From Mycobacterium sp. OTB74 (lineage in GTDB: Bacteria > Actinomycetota > Actinomycetes > Mycobacteriales > Mycobacteriaceae): a stretch of 64,000 nt of DNA. Below the pieces are notes generated by a model. The model did not search any database, had not been told where the DNA came from, and saw only the letters and a list, made by a program, of their open reading frames with translations. Location: contig NZ_JARXVD010000018.1 of NCBI RefSeq assembly GCF_029892685.1, positions 81,059 to 145,058 of the forward strand. The letters are read 5' to 3'. Shown here one piece after another: positions 54,870 through 63,400 of this stretch. The translations under genes and the position numbers were made by a program. Positions within the stretch are counted from its first letter, which is position 1; the number at the start of each line of letters is the position of its first letter.

Positions 54870-55388
54870 ATGCTGCAAGTACCGGAATCACCGTCTCAAT
54901 TCTTTAGTAGTTTTGAGATGCAGTTGGCACGCGGTCAGTTCGACGTTCGTGAACTAGCTTTCGAAATCAAAGGCGACGGACAAAAACGGCCCCTGGAAAT
55001 CGCGGAAGGGCAGACGGCGTTCATCGTCTGGCCGCCGGGCGAAAGGGATTCCAACACTGGGGAAGTCGCCCGCTACGATACTGTCGACGGTCTTCGCGTG
55101 CTCGTGGTTCCGTATCACTGCCTGGTCTTTAGCTCTTATTTCAGTGTTCACCAGCGTCCGCGTGAACGGCGGGATCTCAGAGGCCTCAACCCATAGCGGC
55201 CAATCGAAGTCGGTCACAATATGCTCTGGTTCCTCTGGCATAGGGCCGGCCTGCCGACCGCCGCACCGACGCTGGCCGAGACCAAGAGCACCAAGAAGTA
55301 ACCCCACCAAGCCCGCCTCCAGCCGAGGCGTCCGGAGGATGAAAAGGGCGACGGGACTCGCAGGCGCAAAGGTATCCACGCCTGTCAT
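54870..55388. other. Two opposed overlapping ORFs, neither certain
   Basis: Plus strand 54870-55196 (108 aa, containing QTAFIVWPPGERDSNTGEVA) and minus strand 54954-55388 (144 aa, with a hydrophobic start and PEEPEHIVTDFDWPLWVEAS) overlap in register, codon on codon. Third-position GC is similar for both, and neither has a strong ribosome site. At most one is likely to be expressed; I cannot decide which. Confidence 0.35.
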
Positions 55389-55559
55389 GTCGCGAGTTTC
55401 ATCGCCGCCGCACTGAGGGGAATGCGCAGGCGTGATCAGTGAGCTGAACTAATTTCCTACTGTTTCCGGTTTTTTCCTTAATTGAGCCGAACAACTCCGC
55501 CCAACTCTGGCAAAGTAGCCGCACGCTCGGGCACAGGCCAGGGCGGGAAGGTTCGCCAC

Positions 55560-55817
55560 ATGGCAAGTCAACAACACAAAGAACCAGCACGGATCACCAC
55601 TCACTACGGCTTCGCGCTGCTGGCCATCCTGTCGCTGCTGGGCACCACGATCCCGGGGTACGCGATGATGTCCGCCGCCGCGGAGGTGGCCAGGCAGGAC
55701 TCCAACGCCGGGCGCATCGCTGGTGTCATGGTCGTCGGATGGTTCGTGTGGGGCGGCATGTGGACCGTGATCTGGCTGGTGTTCGCCATCAACCACGCGC
55801 TGAAGAATCGGCGCTGA
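55560..55817 (+). CDS. Small membrane protein
   Basis: 85 aa with two membrane spans (YGFALLAILSLLGTTIPGYAM and GVMVVGWFVWGGMWTVIWLVF) and a basic end (HALKNRR). GGGAAGG precedes the ATG. No family recognised. The frame remains open for 63 codons after its TGA and encodes a Cys-rich segment, so the protein may once have been longer. Confidence 0.6.
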   Translation: MASQQHKEPARITTHYGFALLAILSLLGTTIPGYAMMSAAAEVARQDSNAGRIAGVMVVGWFVWGGMWTVIWLVFAINHALKNRR

Positions 55818-56008
55818 TCGCAGCCCCGGTCGCACAGGCCGACCCAAACGCCAGCACCGCCACCCACGCCTGATTACACGTGGCAATGCGACACCAACAG
55901 CTACGGCCACATGAGCTGCCACGCGGAAGCGCCCGAGAGATGTTGCCTGTCACAGGACGGCAAGTGGGTCGTCACGCTCGCGACAGGACTCACCGGCACC
56001 GACTAACA
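55818..56008 (+). pseudogene. In-frame Cys-rich extension behind a stop codon
   Basis: Continuing in the frame of the small membrane protein after its TGA, 63 codons read a Pro-rich linker (TPAPPPTP) and then YTWQCDTNSYGHMSCHAEAP with CC and KWVVTLATGLTGTD before TAA. It looks like an exported Cys-containing domain. There is no start codon of its own with a ribosome site. Either a stop has split one gene or this is an unrelated remnant. Confidence 0.4.
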
Positions 56009-56088
56009 ACGCCCCAATGAATGATTCGCCTCCAACGAGGAACGCGAGATGGAGCGAAATGTCGGCGGATGTTGGCGCACACACGAAG

Positions 56089-56116
56089 CGACCCCGCTGG
56101 TTGTCCAGCGGGGTCG
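56089..56116. terminator. Terminator hairpin behind the pentapeptide gene
   Basis: CGACCCCGCTGG, loop TTGT, CCAGCGGGGTCG: perfect 12-bp stem. It stands 14 bp past the TAG that closes the Trp-rich tail frame at 56131, marking where the gene should end. Confidence 0.8.
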
Positions 56117-56130
56117 TTGATGGTCGACGG

Positions 56131-56216
56131 CTAGTCGTGGGTCCAGGACGTCCAGGAACCGTTCGACCAGCGCAGGCGATGGACCTTCCAGGGGTGGGGG
56201 TGAAGCCCTGCAGGTT
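56131..56216 (-). pseudogene. Detached C-terminal tail of the pentapeptide gene
   Basis: After the TAG at 56217 the pentapeptide frame goes on with NLQGFTPTP. One base off in a C-run (56191-56202), another frame reads WKVHRLRWSNGSWTSWTHD and stops. The Trp-rich end followed at once by a terminator looks like the original C-terminus, now cut off by a nonsense codon plus a 1-base frameshift. Confidence 0.55.
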
Positions 56217-58442
56217 CTACCCGGTCAGGTTGGCGTTGGTCAGGTTGGCGTTGGCCAGGTTCGCCCCGGCGAGGTTCGCCCCGGACAGGTTCGCCCAGCT
56301 CAGGTTCGCCGAGCTCAGGTTGGCCCCGGTGAGGTTGGCTCCGGTCAGGTTGGCCCCGGCCAGGTTGAGGTTCTGCAGGTTCTGTCCGGTCAGGTTGGCG
56401 TTGGTCAGGTACGCGTTGGCCAGGTTCGTCCCGGCCAGGTTGAGGCCCTGCAGGTCCTGCCCGGACAGGTTCACCCAACTCAGGTCCGCCCCGGTCAGGG
56501 TCACCCCGGTCAGGGTGGCCCCGGTCAGGTTGGCCCCGGCCAGGTTGAGGCCCTGCAGGTTTTGTCCGGTGAGGTTGGTGTTGGTCAGGTACGCCCCGGC
56601 CAGGTTCGTCCCGGCCAGGTTGAGGCCCTGCAGGTCCTGCCCGGTCAGGTTCGCCCAGCTCAGGTTCGCCCCGGTCAGGTTCGCCCCGGACAGGTTCAGG
56701 CCCTGCAGGTTCTGTCCGGTCAGGTTGGTGTTGGTCAGGTTCGCCCCGGTGAGGGTGGTCCCGGTGAGGTTGTAGCCCTGCAGGTTCTGTCCGGTGAGGT
56801 TGGCGTTGGTCAGGTTCGCCCCGCTGAGGGTGGTCCCCGTGAGGTCGTAAACTTGCAGGTTCTGCCCGGTCAGGTTGGCGTTGGTCAGGTTGACGTTGGT
56901 CAGGTACGCGTTGGTCAGGTTCGCCCCGCTCAGGTTCGCCCCGGTGAGGTTCGCCCCGGACAGGTTCACCCAGCTCAAGTCCGCCCCAGACAGATTCACC
57001 TCGGTCAGGGTGGCTCCGGTCAGGTTGGCCCCGGTCAGGTACGCCCCGGTCAGGTTTTGTCCGGTGACGTTGGTGTTGGTCAGGTACGCGTTGGCCAGGT
57101 TCGTCCCGGCGAGGTTGAGGCCCTGCAGGTCCTGCCCGGTCAGGTTCGCCCAGCTCAGGTTGGCCCCCGTCAGGGTGGCTCCGGTCAGGGTGGCTCCGGT
57201 CAGGTTGGCCCCGGACAGGTTGAGGCCCTGCAGGTTTTGTCCGGTGAGGTTGGTGTTGGTCAGGTACGCGTTGGCCAGGTTCGTCCCGGCCAGGTTGACG
57301 CCCTGCAGGTCCTGCCCGGTCAGGTTCGCCCAGCTCAGGTTGGCCCCGGTCAGGGTCACCCCGGTCAGGGTGGCTCCGGTCAGGGTGGCCCCGGACAGGG
57401 TTGTCCCGGTGAGGGTGGCTCCGGTCAGGTTGGCCCCGGACAGGTTCGCCCCGGTGAAGTTATATCCGGACAGGTCTTGGCCAGCCAGATTCGCCCCGCT
57501 CAGGTTCACATACGAGCAGTTGTTGCCGGCGGCACACACATCCAGGGCCCCGACGGGTGCGGTGGCCGCCGCGGGGGTAGCCACCGCCGATGCTGTCATC
57601 AGCGCCACCGTCTGTCCGGTTTGGCCGGTGCTCTGTGCGCGTGCGGTGCCGCCGAGCGCGGCGACGATGTCATCGATCTCCCGCCGCACCGCGGCCGCGA
57701 GCACCCAGGCCCCCGGAGAACCCGCCGGTGCCACCGGGTTTCCCGTCAGCGCCGACAACGTCGCCGCCAGCACCGACCGCACCGTCGGCACGGAAGTGCG
57801 CGGTGCCGCCACAGCAGCAGCGGTGGCGACCGGTGCTGAAACGGTCGACCCCTGCGGCACCGCGACCACCGCGGAGGTGGCCGCCACCGCCGTCGCCACC
57901 GCTGGTGCCGGCCGTGCCACCCGCCAATCCCGATGTGCGACTGTCGAATCCGAACCGATCGACCCCGTCGAGGCCGAGCCCGCCGTGGCCGTGATCACCG
58001 AAGCCGCAGGGTGGTTGGCGTTCGCGGGGCGCCGCGAACTCCCGGTGGAGTGCTTGCCCGGCGCCACCGTCGCCGATGATGTGGCGCCCGGCGATGCATG
58101 GTCGGCCCTGGAGCCGACCGGCCTGCCGGTCAGATCGGTGGCCGTCGCGGACGCGGTGTCCTTGGCTTTAGCCCGGCGGGCACTAGCCGCGCTCGAACCC
58201 AACCCTGCTGCTCTAGAGGCGTCGCTGGCCGCAGCAGGTGACGAGCCGGCACCGCCGGCAGATGCGTTGTCGGCCTGGGCAATCCCAGCCCCACTGGCCA
58301 AGGCCACACCCACACCCAGCATGACCGCACCGGCACCCAGCCAGCGATACGGCCCACGGCGACGACCATCAGCCAGCTGAGCAGCACCCCTACGCTGCGC
58401 CGAACCCTGAGCACGCTGACCGGAACGACGGCTATCCGCCAC
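56217..58442 (-). CDS. Giant exported pentapeptide-repeat protein
   Basis: 741 aa. Residues about 30-57 form an export signal (GAGAVMLGVGVALASGAGIAQA). Residues 58-300 are Ala/Ser/Thr rich with a more ordered part around RSVLAATLSALTGNPVAPAG. Residues about 312-741 are some 86 tandem pentapeptides of the A(N/D)LTG type, which fold as a right-handed square beta-helix. A higher-order unit (NLTGQDLQGLNLAGTNLANA) recurs several times. A Cys pair (DVCAAGNNC) caps the helix start. GTG start after a G-run. The gene ends where a repeat Gln codon (CAG) has become TAG. Confidence 0.85.
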   Translation of the reverse strand: MADSRRSGQRAQGSAQRRGAAQLADGRRRGPYRWLGAGAVMLGVGVALASGAGIAQADNASAGGAGSSPAAASDASRAAGLGSSAASARRAKAKDTASATATDLTGRPVGSRADHASPGATSSATVAPGKHSTGSSRRPANANHPAASVITATAGSASTGSIGSDSTVAHRDWRVARPAPAVATAVAATSAVVAVPQGSTVSAPVATAAAVAAPRTSVPTVRSVLAATLSALTGNPVAPAGSPGAWVLAAAVRREIDDIVAALGGTARAQSTGQTGQTVALMTASAVATPAAATAPVGALDVCAAGNNCSYVNLSGANLAGQDLSGYNFTGANLSGANLTGATLTGTTLSGATLTGATLTGVTLTGANLSWANLTGQDLQGVNLAGTNLANAYLTNTNLTGQNLQGLNLSGANLTGATLTGATLTGANLSWANLTGQDLQGLNLAGTNLANAYLTNTNVTGQNLTGAYLTGANLTGATLTEVNLSGADLSWVNLSGANLTGANLSGANLTNAYLTNVNLTNANLTGQNLQVYDLTGTTLSGANLTNANLTGQNLQGYNLTGTTLTGANLTNTNLTGQNLQGLNLSGANLTGANLSWANLTGQDLQGLNLAGTNLAGAYLTNTNLTGQNLQGLNLAGANLTGATLTGVTLTGADLSWVNLSGQDLQGLNLAGTNLANAYLTNANLTGQNLQNLNLAGANLTGANLTGANLSSANLSWANLSGANLAGANLANANLTNANLTG

Positions 58443-58513
58443 AACCCCCCCCTGTTCGTCTGTGACCGCGGTGTCGATACCCCGACAACTCGCTGGGAGA
58501 GTCGTAACAGATA

Positions 58514-58711
58514 ATTTCCGTAGACGTCAATATCGTTGAGGAATCAGCCGATAGGACTGAGCAGGCTGCCGAAGAACTCGAAGCTTCCACCCGCACTATT
58601 CGCCGGTACATCGCCACGGGCCGGCTCGCGGCGATGCGCGTCGGACCCCGGTTGATTCGGGTTGATCTGGCCAGTCTGGAGAAGATGACCACTCCGGTTG
58701 GTGCGCGATGA
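58514..58711 (+). CDS. Excisionase-like HTH protein without a normal start codon
   Basis: An open frame of about 65 codons ending TTPVGAR. The core TEQAAEELEASTRTIRRYIA followed by TGRLAAMRVGPRLIRVDLA is the winged-HTH (HTH_17/excisionase) pattern used by phage and plasmid directionality factors. No ATG, GTG or TTG lies upstream in frame before the stop at 58505; the first candidate is ATT at 58514. So the gene is either started at a rare codon, fused to a lost 5' end, or dead. Divergent from the pentapeptide gene. Confidence 0.5.
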   Translation: MSVDVNIVEESADRTEQAAEELEASTRTIRRYIATGRLAAMRVGPRLIRVDLASLEKMTTPVGAR

Positions 58712-58842
58712 CCGCATTGCTTATGCCTATTAGTCGGTCGACCAGTGCCCGGAAAATATTAGTCGGTCGACCAATGCCGGAAGAAGTATTAGTCGGTCGA
58801 CCAAAGCCGGAAAAAGGGGGAATGCCTCAGTCGCGCGGCTAG
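58708..58842 (+). other. 44-codon ORF through the iteron repeats
   Basis: Starts in the stop of the HTH frame (ATGA) and reads MTALLMPISRSTSARKILVG..., i.e. the translated repeats. Coupled start, but the repeat origin makes it doubtful as a protein. Confidence 0.25.
58728..58803. repeat. Three iteron-like 17-bp direct repeats
   Basis: TATTAGTCGGTCGACCA is repeated exactly at 58728, 58757 and 58787, 29 and 30 bp apart (about three helical turns). Each contains the palindrome GGTCGACC and is followed by a similar CCGGAA-type tail. Directly behind the HTH frame. Confidence 0.9.
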
Positions 58843-59007
58843 GAATGGGCGGGCATAAGGCAGCTCGAAGGGGCGGCAAATGCCGGAGGAATAACCTGGC
58901 GAGTAAGGGCGAAAAGCCAACTGCCTGAACAATATTCGGGTATTGACGGGCGCGAAAATTTGGTTCATGCTGCCCATGTCGACTCGGAGCCAACCGGAAG
59001 GGCCACA

Positions 59008-59193
59008 GTGACCAACCCGCTCGAAACCCCAACCCTGCCAACGCCAGCCGGCGCACTCATGACTGAGTATCGGACTGTCGATTTCGTCTGCGAGATTCTG
59101 CGCCGAGATGACAGGCCCACTGACGATATTGCCTGGGGGCTCGGCTTCGGGAGCGACTTCGTAGCACTGTGGGCCTGGGCGGTGAATGCATGA
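59008..59193 (+). CDS. Small hypothetical protein A
   Basis: 61 aa, acidic, Pro/Thr-rich start then RTVDFVCEILRRDDRPTDDI and Trp-rich end (GSDFVALWAWAVNA). GGAAGGG before a GTG start. First of three genes each overlapping the next by 4 bp. No family recognised; size and packing are typical of phage or plasmid genes. Confidence 0.55.
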   Translation: MTNPLETPTLPTPAGALMTEYRTVDFVCEILRRDDRPTDDIAWGLGFGSDFVALWAWAVNA

Positions 59194-59462
59194 ACCACAG
59201 GCCTGACATGTTCCCGAGGCCCTACATCGGTGACGATTTCGAGCAGTGGAACCGGGAGTACAACAACCCCGAGCTGCTGCCGGTAGTCCAATTCCAGTCA
59301 TGGCGCGACGCAGAAAATCCCGAGCGTATTGGCGGGTGGGTTCTGCGGGTGCCGCCCAAGCAACGGTCAGGCAACTGGGTAGTGGTACCACTATCGGCGG
59401 TGAGTGACGTCGAAGCGTTCGCCAAAGCGCGTGAGGCCCTAGCTGATTGGAGTGCCCAGTGA
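59190..59462 (+). CDS. Small hypothetical protein B
   Basis: 90 aa, soluble. It begins MNHRPDMFPRPYIGDDFEQW and contains GGWVLRVPPKQRSGNWVVVP, with a final helix AFAKAREALADW. The ATG overlaps the stop of protein A and the stop overlaps the GTG of protein C. Function unknown; no recognised motif. Probably translated as part of a compact three-gene unit. Confidence 0.55.
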   Translation: MNHRPDMFPRPYIGDDFEQWNREYNNPELLPVVQFQSWRDAENPERIGGWVLRVPPKQRSGNWVVVPLSAVSDVEAFAKAREALADWSAQ

Positions 59463-59743
59463 GCATTCTGATGTTTGCGGGAGTCAACCCTGATCAGCCC
59501 GGTCGGGTACGCCGTTACGAGTGGTGCACCCAGTGCGGTTACCGCGCCCACACCGATACGCCGGAAGAGGTCATTGCGCCGTGCGGTTGTCCTTTCGACC
59601 TGCAGGCCGCAATGCAGGGGAAGCATGTCATCGTCGTGAGCGACGAGGGGCGAGAGCAGGGGTGGGAACAGCTAACCGAGAAGGGCGTTGCCGACCACCT
59701 CATCGCCCAAATTATGAATCTGATGTACGGCGAGCGCGTCTGA
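59459..59743 (+). CDS. Small zinc-ribbon-like hypothetical protein C
   Basis: 94 aa. The first half has CTQC at about residue 23 and CGC near 42 (YEWCTQCGYRAHTDTPEEVI then APCGCPF), spaced like a zinc ribbon. The second half is helical and acidic. GTG start inside the stop of protein B, or an ATG 12 bp later. Function unknown. Followed by a 13-bp-arm hairpin. Confidence 0.55.
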   Translation: MSILMFAGVNPDQPGRVRRYEWCTQCGYRAHTDTPEEVIAPCGCPFDLQAAMQGKHVIVVSDEGREQGWEQLTEKGVADHLIAQIMNLMYGERV

Positions 59744-59760
59744 AAGCCTGGAAACCCCTG

Positions 59761-59799
59761 ACGCCGACCGGAATGTCTCAGCGATGTTCCGGTAGGCGT
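59761..59799. terminator. Hairpin behind the three small genes
   Basis: ACGCCGACCGGAA and TTCCGGTAGGCGT, 13-bp arms with one mismatch and a 13-bp loop, 17 bp after the stop of protein C. Confidence 0.6.
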
Positions 59800-59933
59800 T
59801 GTGTCACATGTGTAAATCAATTTTGGCACAACCGCAGGCGGGGCGCCAAAAAGCGGAATACCTCAGCAGCGATAGTGGGAGAAATTCCATTTAGCGGGGG
59901 CCTGTATCCAAAAACGGGTTTTCTGGGCTTGGC

Positions 59934-60020
59934 ATGCTAAAACTCAGGTGCCTGATCGCGGTGTGGGCCACGTTCGTGGCGATGGTTGAGCTGTACCGGC
60001 GTTGGCGGGGTGCGGCGTGA
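59934..60020 (+). CDS. 28-aa single-span membrane peptide
   Basis: MLKLRCLIAVWATFVAMVEL and a basic end RRWRGAA. One membrane helix. The stop is overlapped by the GTG of the next gene, which supports translation of both. The ribosome site is weak. Confidence 0.4.
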   Translation: MLKLRCLIAVWATFVAMVELYRRWRGAA

Positions 60021-60268
60021 GAGCGGGGAATCAGACTCTGCCGTTCGTCTCCGTCACCGAGGACCCGACCCGAAAGAATCGATACAACAAGCCGGCACAG
60101 GTCACCACGACCACCGATGTGCCGGGTTGTCGGTTCCGGCCCCTCATCGCTGCGGAGAAGGTCGATATCGGCGATGTGGTCACTGATCCGTGGCAGGCGA
60201 CGTGTCCACCGTTGCTGGCTGTGCTGGCGGCGAAAGACGGCGACCAGCTTCGACCGGGCATGGTGTGA
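60017..60268 (+). CDS. Possible phage head-to-tail stopper, shortened
   Basis: 83 aa. Contains VRAGNQTLPFVSVTEDPTRK, then VPGCRFRPLIAAEKVDIGDV and TDPWQATCPP. This layout is one I associate with head-tail connector (stopper) proteins of actinobacteriophages. Those usually run past 100 aa with a final beta-strand region that is absent here. No capsid, portal or tail gene lies next to it, so it is a remnant if the reading is right. GTG start overlapping the membrane peptide stop. Confidence 0.4.
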   Translation: MRAGNQTLPFVSVTEDPTRKNRYNKPAQVTTTTDVPGCRFRPLIAAEKVDIGDVVTDPWQATCPPLLAVLAAKDGDQLRPGMV

Positions 60269-60412
60269 AGTACTGCTGAGCGGCGGCCTGCGTCGGGCGG
60301 GGCGGCGTTCCTTTGGGTCTAGAGCTTTCGGGCGGCCAATGTGCTGGGCCCCGGCTATCTTTAGGGGACGCTCTTGAGCGCAGTGTGGATCGGTGGAGGG
60401 TCGGTGGCGGCC

Positions 60413-63400
60413 ATGACAGCGTGCCGGAGGTGTGGCACCGAACTCTCAGAGGATGCCCGGTTTTGCCACGACTGCGGTGCACCGGTCGAAGACGCCAGTA
60501 TCGGCGCGGAGTACAAGCAGGCGACGGTTCTGTTCGCCGATGTTGTGCATTCCATGGACATCGCTGCGACCGTCGGGGCGGAGCGGCTGCGCGAGATCAT
60601 GGCCGGGCTGGTGGATCGTGCGACGGTCGTGGTGAAACGCTACGGCGGCAGGGTGAATCAGTTCACCGGTGATGGGGTCATGGCGGTGTTCGGCGCGCCG
60701 GTCGCGTTGGAGGACCATGCCGTTCGAGCCTGTCTAGCTGCCTTGGGCGTTCAGGAGGAGGCGAAGCGCCTTGCCATCGAGACCCGAGAGCGCGACGGTG
60801 TGAACCTCCAGGTCCGTGTCGGGCTGAACTCTGGCCAGGTGATCGCCGGTGAGATCGGCTCGGGGCCTTTCGGTTACACCACCTTCGGTGAGCAAGTCGG
60901 CATGGCTCAGCGCATGGAATCGGTGGCACCGCCGGGTGGGGTGATGCTGAGCGCGTCCACAGCACGACTTGTCGAGGACGCTGCAACGCTCGGCAAACCA
61001 GAGATGCTACGTATCAAAGGTGTCGACGAGCCCGTGGCGGCCCAGCGGCTGTTGGGCATCGGAGAACGACATCGCGCTGCCTGGCGGGGTGAGTCGAGTT
61101 TGGTGGGTCGGCGGTGGGAGATGTCCGCTGTCGAGGGCTCGTTGGAGCGTGCCATCGACGGCCACGGCGCGGTGGTCGGCGTGGTGGGCTCACCCGGCAT
61201 CGGCAAGAGCCGGCTGGCGCGGGAGGTCGCCGTGGTGGCCGCCGCCCGGGGTGTCGACGTGTTCACCGCCTTCTGCGAGTCGCACACCAGCCAGGTCCCC
61301 TTCCATGCGGTGGCGCGGCTGCTGCGTGCGGTCACCGGCATCAAGGGTCTTGACCCCCATGCCGCCCGAGCGCGGATACGGGCTCAGGCTCCCGACGCGG
61401 AGCCCGAGGACTTGGTGCTCTTTGACGACCTGCTGGGCGTCGCCGATCCCGATGTCCAACTGCCCAAGATCGATCCGGATGCTCGGCGGCGGCGGTTGAC
61501 CGGGCTGGTGAACGCCGCCTCGTTGGCCCGAAAAAGCCCGGTGCTCTACGTCATCGAGGATGCCCATTGGATCGATGCGGTCAGCGAGTCGATGCTGGCC
61601 GACTTCATCAAAGTGATCCCACAGTCGTCCTCGCTGGTGCTGGTCACCTACCGCCCCGAATATCAGGGCGCGTTGAGCCGGGTGGCCGGTGCCAAAACCA
61701 TAGCCCTTGCGCCACTGAGTGATTCAGAAACCATGGCGCTGGTCTCGCAGCTGCTCGGTCACGACCCCACTGTTGGCGAGCTGGGCCAGAGGATCGCCGA
61801 GCGGGCCGCGGGTAACCCGTTTTTCGCCGAGGAGATGGTGCGGGATTTGGCTGAGCGTGCTGTGTTGCGCGGCAACCGCAGCGCTTACGTCTCCACCGTC
61901 GACGCTGCCGAGGTCACCGTGCCCGCCACTGTCCACGCCACTATCGCCGCCCGCGTCGACCGGCTGAACCCTAAAGCGAAACGCAACCTGAACGCTGCGG
62001 CGGTGATCGGCGCGAAGTTCAGCCGGGACCTACTGGAAACGCTGGAGGTTGATCCTGCCCTGGAGGACCTGGTGGGAGGCGAGCTGATCGATCAGATCAG
62101 GTTTACCCGACAGCCCGAGTACGTGTTCCACCATCCGCTGATCCGCATGGTGGCCTACGAATCACAACTTAAGTCGGATCGTGCCGAGCGGCACCGGCGG
62201 CTGGCCGCCGCAATTGAAGCCCGTAACCCGGCCACAGCTGATGAAAATGCGGCGCTGATCGCCGAACATTTGGAGGCCGCCGGTGATCTGCATGCCGCCT
62301 ACGGCTGGCACATGCGTGCCGCAACGTGGGCGGCCCACCGCGACATCGCCGCTGCGCGGCTGAGCTGGGAGCGCGCCCAACTGATCGCCGACGCCCTACC
62401 CGCCGATGACCCCAACCGACCAGCCATGCGCATTGCCCCTCGCACCATGTTGTGCGCGATTGCCTGGCGAACCCATATGGATGTTGCCGGTGACCACTTT
62501 GATGAATTGCGGGAGTTGTGCGCCGCCGCCGAGGACAAGGCGTCACTGGCGATCGCGATGGCGGGGCTGGTGATGGATCACGCCTTTCGGGACCGGATGC
62601 GCGAGGCGTCGCAGTTGGCATCGGAAGCCATGGCGCTCCTCGAGTCGCTCGGCGATCCGACCTTGACGGTGGGGCTGGCCTACCCGGGCACCTACGCCAA
62701 GGGGGAGTCCGCCGAGTGGAGTGACGTCGCGCGGTATTCACAGGCAGTGATAGACCTGGCCAACGGAGACCCGTCGAAAGGCAACTTCATGATTGGGTCT
62801 CCGTTGGCGATGGCCTTCACTTCGCGGGGTATGGCCCGTTATAGCCTGGGTCGTTCCGGGTGGCAGGACGACCTGCGGCACAGCCTGGTCATGGCCCGCA
62901 GCGCCGACCCCATGTGCTACGCCACGGCTGTCAGCTGGGTCTATTTCTGTGGAATACCCGCTGGCGTGCTGGAGCCCGAGGATTCCGCCATGCGCGAGGT
63001 CGAGGATGCAGCCCGGATTGCCGAACGATCCAGTGATGACCTCGCGGTGGCTCTCGCGCGGGGGCTGACGCTGGGCATTGCGCTGGTGCACCGTCCGACC
63101 GATCCCGAGCGCGAACGCGGACAAAAACTGCTGGCGGAGGTCCGCGACGAGTTCGTGCGCGGGGGATACGTCCAGGCCGAGTTACCGATCGTCAACGTGT
63201 ATTTGGCGCGGGAGAGAGCCCGGCACGGAGAGCACGATGAGGCGATACCTCTCATGCGCTCGGCCGTCGACTATGTGTTCCGCGGGGGGCGACTGCTGCT
63301 GTGGAGTGTTTCTTCGACAGGTGTGCTGGTGGACACCCTGCTGGACCGCGGGGCTGACGGTGACCTGGCCGAAGCCCAGGCCGCGATCGAGCGGCTAGCG

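Noticed and set aside
56562..58380. Two long plus-strand ORFs (425 and 501 codons) opposite the pentapeptide gene
   Set aside because: They translate the repeat DNA from the wrong strand (VRPGQV- and FAPVR-type monotony). The minus-strand frame has the signal peptide, start and pentapeptide logic.
58728..58803. CRISPR array
   Set aside because: Only three 17-bp repeats with 12-13-bp gaps and no cas genes; better read as iterons or operators.
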